Of a stretch of DNA of 64,000 nucleotides, positions 32,876 to 42,800 are shown piece after piece. Every line of letters begins with the position of its first letter. Position 1 is the stretch's first letter. Both the position numbers and the translations under genes were made by a program. The notes beneath the pieces were generated by a model that saw only the letters and a list, made by a program, of their open reading frames with translations, searched no databases and was not told the origin of the DNA. This DNA comes from CAVQBJ01 sp963819075 (GTDB lineage: Bacteria; Actinomycetota; Thermoleophilia; Solirubrobacterales; Solirubrobacteraceae): NCBI GenBank assembly GCA_963819075.1, contig CAWFUP010000002.1, positions 620,001-684,000 on the forward strand, given 5' to 3'.

Positions 32876-34981
32876 ATGGCCAAGGACACCGAGAAGCTCA
32901 TCCGCCAGCTGTCGCTGATCTCCTACCTCATGGCCGAGCGACGGCCGGTGACGGCGCTGGAGATCCGTCGCGACGTCGAGGGCTACAGCGGCATGAACGA
33001 GGACGCGTTTGCCCGGCGCTTCTACGCCGACCGGGCCGAGCTCGACTCGCTGCGCATCCACCTGACCGTCGAGAAGCCGATCGACGGGGTGGCCGAGCAG
33101 GAGAACTACTCGCTGCGCCCGGAGAACTTCCATCTCCCGGCGATCGAGTTCTCCCCCCAGGAGCTGGCCGCGCTGCAGACGGCGCTCAGCCTGCTCGACG
33201 GCGAGTTCGCCTACGCGGAGCCGCTGCGCCTCGCGCTCCAGCAGATCACCTGGGGCCGCCCCAGCCCGCTCGATGCGCCTGAGCAGCGTTCGGTCGCGCT
33301 CGGCATCACCGCCTCGGCCGGCGGTCATGAGCTCTCCGCCCGCCTGGCCAAGATCGAGACGGCGATCTTCCGCAATAAGACGATCACCTTCGACTACTAC
33401 ACGATGGAGCGCGACGAGGTCGGACCCCGTCGCGTCGATCCGTATCACCTCCTCTTCCAGGGCGGCCAGTTCTACCTGCTCGGCCACGCCCACGAGCGCG
33501 GAGCCGTGCGCGTGTTTCGCCTGTCGCGCATCCGTGGCAAGGTCGCCTATGCGACGAAGGCCGAGCACGACTTCAAGCGCCCGAGCGATTTCGATCCACG
33601 TGAGTACGCGGCGCGCGCCGAGTGGCAGTTCGGCGACGAGGTGGCGAGCGCCGAGATCCTCATATCCGAGCGGATCGCCTGGCAGATCGAGCGCCACTTC
33701 GGGCGCTTCGGCGACGTGCGCCCGCCGGACGGCGAGGCCGACGGGCCGAGCGGCGACCGCGTGCTGCATACCGGCTACGCCAATCCGCGGATGCTCATCT
33801 CCTGGGTGCTCGGTCTCGGCGAGCACGCGCGCATCCTTGGTCCTGTCGAGCTGGCCGAGGAGTACGACCGCCGGCTCGCGCTCATCGCCGAGCGGCACGC
33901 CGACGCCCCCAGCATCGCCGACGTGCGGCCGCCCACCGCCGTGGCGGAGCCCCGAGTGCGGACGCGCTCGCGCGGGCGTGCGGGGGCCGAGGACGCGTCG
34001 CGCACCGACGCCGCCATTCGGCCCGAGCGCTTCGCGCGCCTCGTGACGCTGGCCAGCATCCTCATCGAGGCAGGCCGCGCCGGTCGCCGCCTGGCAATGG
34101 CCGATCTGTGCGAGCGTCTGCAGATCACCGATCAGGAGCTACGCGAGGACATCAACGTCCTCAACGTCGTCAACTTCGGCGGCGGCTCCTACGTCCTGTA
34201 CGCCGAGATCTTCGAGGACACCGGCGAGATCGAGGTCGATCCCGAGCCCTACAGCGACAACTTCGCGCGACCGGCTCGGCTGCTCCCGGTCGAGGCGAAG
34301 GCGCTCATCGCGGCGATCGACCTCATTGGCGAGCACATCCCGGAGGGCTCGCTCGCCTCCGCGCGCGAGAAGATCGTCAAGGCGCTCGGGGGCGATCCGC
34401 TCGAGCAGGGGCTGCATGTCGCGCACTCGAGCGCCGACGACTCCGAGGTCGCGCGCCTCGTCAGCACGGCGATCACGCAGCGGCGACTCATCGAGCTCGA
34501 GTACTACAAGGAGAACGAGGACGAGTTCTCCCTGCGGCGCGTCGAGCCCTACGCGCTGACGAATGGTCGCGAGGGCTGGTACGTCGCCTGCTTCGACCCG
34601 GCCAAGGACGACATGCGCCACTTCCGCCTCGATCGCATCAAGCGGGCGACCGTCACCGACGAGCGGTTCGAGCCGCGCCCGGAGGTCGATCCGGCCGCCG
34701 AGGTCGACGGCTGGCTGCGCACCGGGGAGGTCGAGGCCTCGCGCGTAGCGCGCGTCTGGATCTCCCCCGAGCGAGCGCGCTGGGTGCGCGAGCAGCGCAA
34801 GGTGACCGCCGAGCTGACCGACGGCGCGATCGTCGTCGAGCTGCGCTATGCCGGGACGGAGTGGCTCGTGCGCGAGGTCCTCAAGGAGGCCGGCGATGCC
34901 GCCGTGCTCGAGCCGCTCGCTGTCCGCGAGGCCGTGCTCGCCGCCGTCGATCGCCTGCGCGTCGCTCCGGCCGGCGTATAG
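32876..34981 (+). CDS. pafBC: Tandem WYL-domain regulator, PafB-PafC fusion
   Basis: The product is 701 residues made of two similar halves. Each half has an N-terminal winged-helix segment (residues 1-60 and about 382-440) and a WYL domain (about 165-225 and 530-590, with RRVDPYHLLFQGGQFYLLG and RRVEPYALTNGREGWYV). In mycobacteria PafB and PafC are separate proteins forming a heterodimer that activates LexA-independent DNA-damage genes; here they are one chain. A 140-base leader with GC-rich inverted repeats precedes it. A DNA-damage role is inferred from the family. Confidence 0.88.
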   Translation: MAKDTEKLIRQLSLISYLMAERRPVTALEIRRDVEGYSGMNEDAFARRFYADRAELDSLRIHLTVEKPIDGVAEQENYSLRPENFHLPAIEFSPQELAALQTALSLLDGEFAYAEPLRLALQQITWGRPSPLDAPEQRSVALGITASAGGHELSARLAKIETAIFRNKTITFDYYTMERDEVGPRRVDPYHLLFQGGQFYLLGHAHERGAVRVFRLSRIRGKVAYATKAEHDFKRPSDFDPREYAARAEWQFGDEVASAEILISERIAWQIERHFGRFGDVRPPDGEADGPSGDRVLHTGYANPRMLISWVLGLGEHARILGPVELAEEYDRRLALIAERHADAPSIADVRPPTAVAEPRVRTRSRGRAGAEDASRTDAAIRPERFARLVTLASILIEAGRAGRRLAMADLCERLQITDQELREDINVLNVVNFGGGSYVLYAEIFEDTGEIEVDPEPYSDNFARPARLLPVEAKALIAAIDLIGEHIPEGSLASAREKIVKALGGDPLEQGLHVAHSSADDSEVARLVSTAITQRRLIELEYYKENEDEFSLRRVEPYALTNGREGWYVACFDPAKDDMRHFRLDRIKRATVTDERFEPRPEVDPAAEVDGWLRTGEVEASRVARVWISPERARWVREQRKVTAELTDGAIVVELRYAGTEWLVREVLKEAGDAAVLEPLAVREAVLAAVDRLRVAPAGV

Positions 34982-35007
34982 GTGCGGCCGCCACGCCTGG
35001 GGCGGCG

Positions 35008-35511
35008 ATGAGCCGTCGCGAGCAGATCCGCATGAGCGACGAGGAGGTCCTGGCCTTCCTCGGGCACGAGCGCACGATGACGTGCGCGACCAATGGGCCT
35101 CGTGGCTGGCCGCACCTGATGCCGCTCTGGTTCACCTGCCGGGTCGCCGGCGACGGGCGGGTCGTGCCCGACCTGTGGGCCTGGACGTACGCCGTCTCGC
35201 AGAAGGCCCGCAACCTGGAACGCGATTCGCGGGCGACCGTGCAGGTCGAGGCCGGGGAGACCTACGACCAGCTGCGCGGGGTGATGCTCGAGGCCGACGT
35301 TTTCGTGCATGGCGACACGCCGCTCGTGGCGGCGTTCGGACGCGAGCTGTTCGCCCGCTACGGCGCGTCCAAGGGCGAGCCGCCGCTGTCCGAGCTGGCG
35401 GACGCGGTCGGCGAGATGGTCGACGCGCAGGCGCCCAAGCGAGTCGCGCTGCAGTTCGTGCCGCGACGCTGGGCTACGTGGGATCACCGCAAGCTCGGCG
35501 GCGCGTACTGA
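35008..35511 (+). CDS. PPOX-class flavin/F420-binding protein
   Basis: The product is 167 residues with a split-barrel fold of the pyridoxamine 5'-phosphate oxidase-like family. It has an N-terminal EEVLAFLGHERTMTCATNGP, then PHLMPLWF and KARNLERDSRATVQVE. Members bind FMN, F420 or heme and reduce diverse substrates; the exact reaction is unknown. It lies 26 bases after the PafBC-like gene and may share its transcript. The ATG was chosen because the family similarity starts there, although the open frame runs far upstream. Confidence 0.82.
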   Translation: MSRREQIRMSDEEVLAFLGHERTMTCATNGPRGWPHLMPLWFTCRVAGDGRVVPDLWAWTYAVSQKARNLERDSRATVQVEAGETYDQLRGVMLEADVFVHGDTPLVAAFGRELFARYGASKGEPPLSELADAVGEMVDAQAPKRVALQFVPRRWATWDHRKLGGAY

Positions 35512-35558
35512 CCGCCGGGCGCGGGCGTCGGGGTGTTCGTCGTTAGTCTGTCGCGCTC

Positions 35559-36650
35559 ATGGACGCCTTGAAGGGTTTGATCTTGTCGGGTGGGCGTGGG
35601 ACGCGTTTGCGCCCGATTACGCATACAAGCGCGAAGCAGCTCGTGCCGGTGGCCAATAAGCCGGTGCTGTTCTATGGGATCGAGGCCATGGCGGCGGCGG
35701 GGATCGAGGAGGTGGGGATCATCATCGCGCCGGAGACGGGCGATGAGATTCGCGCGGCGGCGGGGGACGGTTCGCGCTTCGGGGTGCGGATTACCTACGT
35801 CGTGCAGGACGAGCCCAACGGTCTCGCTCATGCCGTCTTGACGGCCGAGCCGTTCCTCGGTGATAGCCCGTTCGTGATGTATCTCGGCGACAACTTGTTG
35901 CAGGGTGGGATCGCCGATCTCGTCGCGGCGTTCCGGTCTGAGCAGCCGGATGCGTTGATCCTGTTGACGCCGGTGGAGGATCCGGAGAATTACGGCGTGG
36001 CGGAATTGGAGCAAGGCGGCGGGAGCGGGCGTCGGCGTGTCGTGCGGCTGGTGGAGAAGCCTGCGCATCCGGCGACGGATCTGGCGCTCGTCGGTGTGTA
36101 CATGTTCACGTCGTGCATCCACGACGCGGCTCGCGCGATCGAGCCGAGCGCGCGTGGTGAGCTGGAGATCACCGATGCGATTCAGTACCTCGTCGATGCG
36201 GGGCGCCGCGTGGAGCCGCACGTGGTCAATGGGTGGTGGAAGGACACGGGTCGCCTGGCGGACATGCTGGAGGCCAATCGTCTCGTGCTGGAGAACGTGG
36301 TGGCGCGCAGCGATGGTGAGCTGGTCGATTCTGTGGTCGAGGGGCGCGTGGTGATCGAGGCCGGCGCTCGGCTGGAGCGCTCGACCGTCCGCGGCCCGGC
36401 CGTGATCGGGGCGGGGGCGCGGCTCGTGGACGCGTATGTCGGTCCGTATACGGCGGTCGGCGAGGGGTGCCTGATCGAGCGTGCCGAGGTCGAGCACTCG
36501 ATTCTGTTGGCGAGCTCGTCGGTGGTGGGCCTGGAGGGTCGCATGGAGTCCTCGCTGCTCGGGCGCAATGTGGTGATCCGTCGCGGCGATGTGCAGCCGC
36601 GCGCGTACCGTTTCATGGTCGGCGACAACTCCGAGATCGGGATCCTGTGA
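35559..36650 (+). CDS. rmlA: Glucose-1-phosphate thymidylyltransferase, long form
   Basis: The product joins glucose-1-phosphate to dTTP to give dTDP-glucose, the first step of dTDP-rhamnose synthesis. It is 363 residues. The nucleotidyltransferase domain opens with LSGGRGTRLRP (residues 9-19) and contains YLGDN and VEKP. A C-terminal repeat region forming a left-handed beta helix (about 250-350) marks the long RmlA form. Codon use differs from its neighbours, with many TTG, GGT, CGT and GAT codons. TAGTCT lies nine bases before the ATG. It overlaps rmlD (GTGA). Confidence 0.92.
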   Translation: MDALKGLILSGGRGTRLRPITHTSAKQLVPVANKPVLFYGIEAMAAAGIEEVGIIIAPETGDEIRAAAGDGSRFGVRITYVVQDEPNGLAHAVLTAEPFLGDSPFVMYLGDNLLQGGIADLVAAFRSEQPDALILLTPVEDPENYGVAELEQGGGSGRRRVVRLVEKPAHPATDLALVGVYMFTSCIHDAARAIEPSARGELEITDAIQYLVDAGRRVEPHVVNGWWKDTGRLADMLEANRLVLENVVARSDGELVDSVVEGRVVIEAGARLERSTVRGPAVIGAGARLVDAYVGPYTAVGEGCLIERAEVEHSILLASSSVVGLEGRMESSLLGRNVVIRRGDVQPRAYRFMVGDNSEIGIL

Positions 36651-37537
36651 GCGAGGAGCTGCTCGTCACGGGCGCGGGCGGGATGCTCGGCGCCGCGATG
36701 CTCGAGCAGGCGTCGTACGCCGGGCGTTCGATGGCGGGGATGTCCCGCGCGGCGCTGGACATCACCGACGGGCGCGCGGTGGCCGTGGCGCTCGCCGAGG
36801 TGCGGCCCGAGGTGGTCATCAACTGCGCGGCGTGGACCGACGTCGACGCAGCGGAGTCCGATCGCGACGGCGCGTTCGCCGTCAATGCGACCGGCGCCGG
36901 CGTGCTCGCCCGCGCGGCGGCGGACGCTGGCGCGCGGCTCGTGCACGTCAGCACCGATTACGTCTTCGACGGGCGGGGCACGCGCCCCTACGTCGAGTCC
37001 GACCCGACCGATCCGCAGGGCGTCTACGGCGCGAGCAAGCTGGCCGGCGAGTTGGAGGTGCTCGCCGCGTCGCCGCGGCACGCGATCGTGCGTACGGCGT
37101 GGCTGTTCGGCGCCGGCGGGCGCAACTTCGTCGACACGATGCTGCGCGTCGCGGACGGCGGTGCGGATGAGGTGCGCGTGGTCACCGACCAGCTCGGCTG
37201 CCCGACCTGGACCGGCCATCTCGCTCGCGCGCTGTTCGACGTGGCCGGCAGCGACGCCGCCGGAGTGCTGCATGGCGCGGGGGGCGGCGCGTGCACGTGG
37301 AACGAGCTGGCGGTCGAGGTGTTTGCGCTGGCGGGGCGCGACGTGCGCGTGTTGGCGAGTACGAGCGCCGAGCAGGCGCGCCCGGCGCCCCGTCCGCCCT
37401 ACAGCGTGCTCGGCTCAGAGCGCGCGGACGCGCCGGTGCTCCCGGACTGGCGCGAGGGCGTCAGGGAGTATCTGGCCAGCAGCGGTCGCTTGGCGGACGA
37501 CGGTGCGACCCGGCAATCGATTGGAGGTTCGCGGTGA
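36647..37537 (+). CDS. rmlD: dTDP-4-dehydrorhamnose reductase
   Basis: RmlD makes dTDP-L-rhamnose from dTDP-4-keto-L-rhamnose with NAD(P)H in the last step of the pathway. The product is 296 residues: Rossmann motif GAGGMLG near residue 9, NCAAWTDVDAAE, VSTDYVFDG, and the catalytic YxxxK (YGASK) near residue 128. The GTG start overlaps rmlA (GTGA), and the 3' end overlaps rmlB by four bases. rmlC, the epimerase making its substrate, is not in this operon. Confidence 0.92.
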   Translation: MSEELLVTGAGGMLGAAMLEQASYAGRSMAGMSRAALDITDGRAVAVALAEVRPEVVINCAAWTDVDAAESDRDGAFAVNATGAGVLARAAADAGARLVHVSTDYVFDGRGTRPYVESDPTDPQGVYGASKLAGELEVLAASPRHAIVRTAWLFGAGGRNFVDTMLRVADGGADEVRVVTDQLGCPTWTGHLARALFDVAGSDAAGVLHGAGGGACTWNELAVEVFALAGRDVRVLASTSAEQARPAPRPPYSVLGSERADAPVLPDWREGVREYLASSGRLADDGATRQSIGGSR

Positions 37538-38541
37538 AGCTGTTGGTCTGTGGTGGTGCCGGGTTCATCGGCTCGAACTTCGTGCGGGTGCGCTTGCGCG
37601 AGTCCGACGACGAGATCGTCGTGCTCGACAAGCTCACCTACGCCGGGCGCCGCGAGAACCTGCAGGACTTGCTCGATGATCGGCGTCTCACCTTCGTGCA
37701 GGGCGCGATCGAGGATGCCGAGGCCGTCGCCGCTGCGCTCGACGAACGCGGCCGGGCGGACGCGATCGTCAACTTCGCCGCCGAGACGCATGTCGATCGT
37801 TCGATCGCGCAGCCTGACGCGTTCGTCACCACCCACGCGCTCGGGACCTACGTGCTGCTCGAGGCGGCCCGGCGCGCCGAGCTGCGCTATGTGCAGATCT
37901 CGACCGATGAGGTGTACGGATCGATCGAGGAGGGCTCGTTCACCGAGAGCTCGCCCTTGGATCCGTCCTCGCCCTACAGCGCGACGAAGGCCGGCGCCGA
38001 TCTGCTCGTTGGTGGCTATTACCACACGTACGGCCTGGCGGCGTCGATCTGCCGGGGTTCGAACAACTACGGGCCCTACCAGTACCCCGAGAAGCTCATT
38101 CCGCTGATCGTGCTCAACGCGCTGGCCGGTGATCGCCTGCCGGTCTATGGCGATGGGATGAACGTGCGCAACTGGCTGTTCGTCGAGGATTTCGCGCGGG
38201 CGATCGCGCACGTCCTCGAGCATGGCGCGGCGGGAGACGTCTACAACGTCGGGGGCCCGGACGAGTGCCCCAACCTGCAGGTCGTGCGCGGCGTGCTGGA
38301 GCTGACCGGACGTGATGAGTCGATCATCGACTTCGTCGATGATCGACTCGGGCACGACCGTCGCTATTCGCTCAGCTCGGCGAAGGTCCGGGCGCTCGGA
38401 TGGGAGCCACAGATGCGCTTTGCCGAGGGGCTACCGGCCACCGTGCAGTGGTATCGCGACAACGCGTGGTGGTGGGAGCCGATCCGCTCGGGCGCCTACC
38501 GGGAGTACTACGAACGCCAATACGGCCGCGCCCTCGGATAG
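37534..38541 (+). CDS. rmlB: dTDP-glucose 4,6-dehydratase
   Basis: RmlB converts dTDP-glucose to dTDP-4-keto-6-deoxyglucose. The product is 335 residues, an extended SDR with GGAGFIGSN at 7-15, LDKLTYAGRRENL, and FAAETHVDRSI. It also has QISTDEVYGSIEEG, catalytic YSATK, and RGSNNYGPYQYPEKLIPL. The GTG start has TTGGAGG six bases upstream and overlaps rmlD. It is the last gene of the rml operon; the next gene is convergent. Confidence 0.95.
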   Translation: MKLLVCGGAGFIGSNFVRVRLRESDDEIVVLDKLTYAGRRENLQDLLDDRRLTFVQGAIEDAEAVAAALDERGRADAIVNFAAETHVDRSIAQPDAFVTTHALGTYVLLEAARRAELRYVQISTDEVYGSIEEGSFTESSPLDPSSPYSATKAGADLLVGGYYHTYGLAASICRGSNNYGPYQYPEKLIPLIVLNALAGDRLPVYGDGMNVRNWLFVEDFARAIAHVLEHGAAGDVYNVGGPDECPNLQVVRGVLELTGRDESIIDFVDDRLGHDRRYSLSSAKVRALGWEPQMRFAEGLPATVQWYRDNAWWWEPIRSGAYREYYERQYGRALG

Positions 38542-38564
38542 CGATCAGGCCGATCGGCGCGACG

Positions 38565-38996
38565 TCAGCCGCCGATTCCCGACACCCTCCAGGTCGACCC
38601 CTGCTTGACGAGCGTGAGCGTGTCCTCGTGCGTCGTCTTGCCGCTCGCGGTGTCCTGCACGACGGCGGTGGCGGCGTTCCCCTTGACCGTGATGTCGTGG
38701 TCGACCAGCGAGAGGTTGTAGGAGTCCACCACCTTCAGCTGGCTCGCGAGTACGCTCGCGCAGGTGTGCCCGCCGGCGGACAACGACTGTGCGACGCTCG
38801 ACGCGAGATCGTTGTTGCACAGCTTGGAGGTGTCGTTCGTCTCCGCGTCGGACTGGAAGTTGGAGATCGTGCTCGCGATGTCCTTCTGGGCACCGCTCAA
38901 CCCGGACGTGGACACGCTGCCCGTGGTGCCACAGCCCGCGAGCGCGATCGCGAGGACCGCGACGCCGGCGGTCCGGAGGTGTTGGGGGCATGGCAC
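38565..38996 (-). CDS. Lipoprotein of unknown function
   Basis: The product is 143 residues with a signal peptide and a lipobox ending at C22 (ALAGC), so the mature protein should be lipid-anchored outside the membrane. The mature part starts GTTGSVSTSGLSGAQKDIAS. It ends in a small alpha/beta domain resembling NTF2-like lipoproteins (DITVKGNAATAVVQD, TLTLVKQGSTWRVSGIGG), with a possible disulphide C60-C79. The GTG at 38996 is supported by TACCCT seven bases upstream, a leaderless-type start. No function can be assigned. Confidence 0.75.
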   Translation of the reverse strand: MPCPQHLRTAGVAVLAIALAGCGTTGSVSTSGLSGAQKDIASTISNFQSDAETNDTSKLCNNDLASSVAQSLSAGGHTCASVLASQLKVVDSYNLSLVDHDITVKGNAATAVVQDTASGKTTHEDTLTLVKQGSTWRVSGIGG

Positions 38997-39053
38997 GCCC
39001 CAGAGGGTACGCGACGGCCGTGGCCGGCACCGGCGCGGCTCGGCAGGGCGGCC

Positions 39054-39791
39054 GTGAGCGGCGGCGCGCCCAGCGTCGATGCGGACGCGCTCGCCGACCT
39101 TAGCGAAGCGGTCATCGCGTGCCGTCGCTGCCCTCGGCTCGTCGCCTGGCGCGAGCGCGTCGCCCGCGAGCGCCGGGCCGCGTACGCCACCGAGACCTAC
39201 TGGGGACGACCGCTGCCCGGCTTCGGCGATCCGGGCGCGCGTGTCCTCGTCCTCGGGCTCGCCCCGGCGGCCCATGGCGGCAACCGGACCGGCCGGATCT
39301 TCACCGGCGACCGCTCGGGCGACTGGCTGTTCGCGGCGCTGTGGCGCGCGGGGTTCGCCAACCAGCCGCGCTCGGTGGCTCGCGACGACGGGCTGATCGT
39401 GCGCGACTGCTGGATCACGGCGGCCGTGCGCTGCGCGCCGCCCGCCAATCGCCCGACGCCGGACGAGCGCGATCGCTGTCAGGCCTGGGCGGAGCGCGAG
39501 CTCGCGCTGCTCGGCGAGGTGCGGGTGATCGTCTGCCTCGGTGCCTTCGCGTGGGACGTGGCGCTGCGCATCCGCGCTGCGCTCGGCGAGCCCGCGCCGC
39601 GCCCGCGTCCGCGGTTCGGACACGGCGCCGAGCTGCTCGTTGAGCGCTGGTCGCTCATCGGCTCCTTTCACCCCAGTCAACAGAACACGTTCACGGGGCG
39701 TCTGACCGAGACGATGCTCGACGACGTGCTCGGCCGGGCCCGCGAGCTCGCCGGACTCGAGCAGGTGCCGGCGGTGCGCAAGTCGAGTTGA
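39054..39791 (+). CDS. Uracil-DNA glycosylase, family 5 (UdgB-like)
   Basis: The product removes uracil and other deaminated bases from DNA. It is 245 residues. The N-terminal CRRCPRL with further cysteines suggests an Fe-S cluster site. The active-site motif 1 region is GLAPAAHGGNRTGRIFTGD, and motif 2 is HPSQQNTFTGRLT near the C-terminus. Motif 1 has Ala rather than Glu or Asp at the catalytic position, the hallmark of family 5. The GTG start lies 58 bases from the divergent lipoprotein gene. A Lhr helicase and a Nei glycosylase follow, making a repair group. Confidence 0.88.
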   Translation: MSGGAPSVDADALADLSEAVIACRRCPRLVAWRERVARERRAAYATETYWGRPLPGFGDPGARVLVLGLAPAAHGGNRTGRIFTGDRSGDWLFAALWRAGFANQPRSVARDDGLIVRDCWITAAVRCAPPANRPTPDERDRCQAWAERELALLGEVRVIVCLGAFAWDVALRIRAALGEPAPRPRPRFGHGAELLVERWSLIGSFHPSQQNTFTGRLTETMLDDVLGRARELAGLEQVPAVRKSS

Positions 39792-39830
39792 TCGCCGTGC
39801 TCGCGCGCGCACTGCACTAGCCTGGGTCGG

Positions 39831-42800
39831 GTGCCGCTTTCGGCCTTCAGCCCCCATGTACGAGAGTGGTTCGAGGCCGCTTTCGAGCGGCCGACGCCGG
39901 CTCAGGAACAGGCCTGGCCGGCGATCGCCAGCGGCGAGCACGTGCTCATCTCGGCGCCGACCGGGTCCGGGAAGACGCTGGCCGCGTTCCTGTGGGCGCT
40001 CGACCGCCTCAGCGCCGAGCCGCGCACGGACGACGACGCCCCGCCGCACACCCGTCTCGTGTACGTGTCGCCACTGAAGGCGCTGTCCTACGACATCGAG
40101 CGCAACCTGCGCGCACCGTTGCGAGGCATCGCCGGCGCCGGGCGTGAGGTGACGGTCGGTATCCGCACCGGCGATACGCCCCAGCGCGAGCGGGCCGCGA
40201 TGGCGCGGCGCCCGCCCGACATCCTCATCACGACGCCGGAGTCGCTGTACCTCATCCTCACCTCGCAGGCCCGCGAGATGCTGAGCGGCGTCGAGGCGGT
40301 GATCGTCGACGAGATCCACGCCGTCGCCTCGACGAAGCGCGGCGCCCACCTCGCGCTCACCCTCGAGCGCCTCGAGCTGCAGGCCCGCGAGGGTAGGGCC
40401 GGCTCGCCGCGTGACGTGCAGCGCATCGGCCTGAGCGCCACCCAGAACCCGCTGGAGGAGGTCGGGCGCTTCATGGTCGGCCCGCACCGACGCGTGCGGA
40501 TCGTCGACACCGGCGTGCGCAAGCCGCTCGACCTGCGCATCCAGGTTCCGGTCGAGTCGATGGCCGAGCCCGATCAGCGCGCCGTGGAGGCGACGGTCGA
40601 TCCGTTTGCCGCGCCGAACGGCGATCAGCTGCCCCACCTCAGCGGCGGCGAGGCGACGCGCCGGTCGATCTGGCCGGCGATCTACCCCGAGCTGCTGGCG
40701 CTCGTCCGTGAGCACCGCTCGACGATCGTGTTCGTCAACAACCGCCGATCGGCCGAGCGCCTCGCTCTGCGCCTCAACGATCTCGCGGCGACCGAGGACG
40801 AAGCGGCGGGACGCCCGGCGCGCGAAATCGCGCGGGCCCACCACGGCTCGCTCGCTCGCGAGGAGCGAACCGTCGTCGAAGAGCTGCTCAAGGCCGGCGA
40901 GCTCCCGTGCCTGGTGGCCACCTCCTCGCTGGAGCTCGGCATCGACATGGGCGCCGTCGATCTCGTCCTGCAGGTCGAGTCGCCGAAGTCCGTGGCGCGC
41001 GGACTGCAGCGCATCGGCCGCGCCGGCCACGGCGTCGGGGACGTGAGCAAGGGGCGCATCTTCCCGAAGTTCCGCGCCGACCTGCTCGAGTGCGCCGTCG
41101 TCACCCGACTCATGCGCGAGGGACGGATCGAGCCGACCGTGGTGCCGCGCAACGCGCTCGACGTGCTCGCCCAGCAGATCGTCGCGATTGCCGCGACGAG
41201 CGAGTCGGTCAGCGTCGACGAGCTGTTCGCCCTCGTGACGCGGACGTACTCCTACGGCGAGCTCCCGCGCGCACTGCTGGAGAACGTGCTCGACATGCTC
41301 GACGGGCGGTATCCCTCGCGCGAGTTCGGCGACCTGCGTCCCCGCATCGTGTGGGACCGTGTGGCGGGGACGATTCGGGCCCGGCGCGGGGCCCGCGCGC
41401 TCGCGGTGACGAACGCCGGCACGATCCCCGACCGTGGTCTGTTCGCGGTCACCCTCCCGGACGGCCGGCGGGTCGGCGAGCTCGATGAGGAGATGGTCTA
41501 CGAGGCGCGCGCCGGCCAGGTGTTCCTGCTCGGCGCCTCGTCCTGGCGGATCGAGGAGATCGGCCGCGATCGCGTGATCGTCACGCCTGCGCCCGGCGTG
41601 CCCGGGGCCGTGCCGTTCTGGAAGGGCGACTCGGTTGGGCGCCCGAAGGAGCTCGGCGAGGCGATCGGCGCCTTCACCCGCTGGGCGGTCGACCAGTCAC
41701 CGGACACGCTGGAGCGCGACTACGACCTCGACGAACTTGCGGCGAAGAACCTGCTCGAGTTCCTGCGCGAGCAGCAGGCCGCGACCCGCGTCCTGCCGAG
41801 CGACCGCACGATCGTCATCGAGCGCTTCCGAGACGAGATCGGCGACTGGCGCCTGTGCGTGCTGTCGCCGTTCGGGGGGCGCATCCACGCAGCGTGGGGC
41901 CTTGCCCTCTCGGCCCGCATCCGCGAGCGCTTCGGCCTGGAGTCAGACGCGATCTGGTCCGACGACGGGATCATCGTGCACCTCCCCGACCTCGGCAGCG
42001 GCGAGGATGGCGAGGACGACGTCCTGCCCACCGGGGCCGAGCTCGTGCTGCTCGAGCCCGACGAGATCGAGGAGGCGATCGTCGCCGAGCTCGCGAGCTC
42101 GGCGCTGTTCGGCGCTCGCTTCCGCGAGAACGCCGCGCGCGCGCTGCTCATCCCGCGCGCCTACCCCGGGCGGCGTACGCCGCTGTGGCAGCAGCGTTTG
42201 AAGGCCCAGAGCCTGCTCGAGGTGGCGCAGCGCTACGCCGACTTCCCGATCGTGCTCGAGACCTACCGCGAGTGCCTGCGCGACGTGCTCGACGTACCGG
42301 GCCTGATCGAGCTCATCGGGTCGCTGCATCGACGCGAGCGCACGCTCGTCGAGGTCGAGACGGCGATGGCCTCGCCGTTCGCCTCCTCGCTGCTGTTCGA
42401 CTACGTCGCCACCTACATGTACGAGGGGGACGCGCCGAACGCCGAGCGCCGCGCGGCCGCGCTCTCGCTCGACCGCGACCTGTTGCGTGAGTTGCTCGGC
42501 CAGGACGAGCTGCGCGAGCTCATCGATGCCGACGCCCTCGCCCGCGTCGAGGACGATCTGCAGCACCGCTCCGAGCGCACGCAGGCCACCGGACGAGACG
42601 CGCTGCACGACGTGTTACGCCGCATCGGAGATCTGCGCGCCGACGAGGCGCAGACGCGTGTCCTGCACGGGCTCGACGCCAGCGGGATGCTCGCCGAGCT
42701 CGGTGGCGAGCGCCGGGCCGTCGAGGTGCGGCTCGCCGGCGAGCGGCGCTGGATCGCCGCGGATGAGGCCGGGCTGTACCGCGACGCGCTCGGCGTCGTG

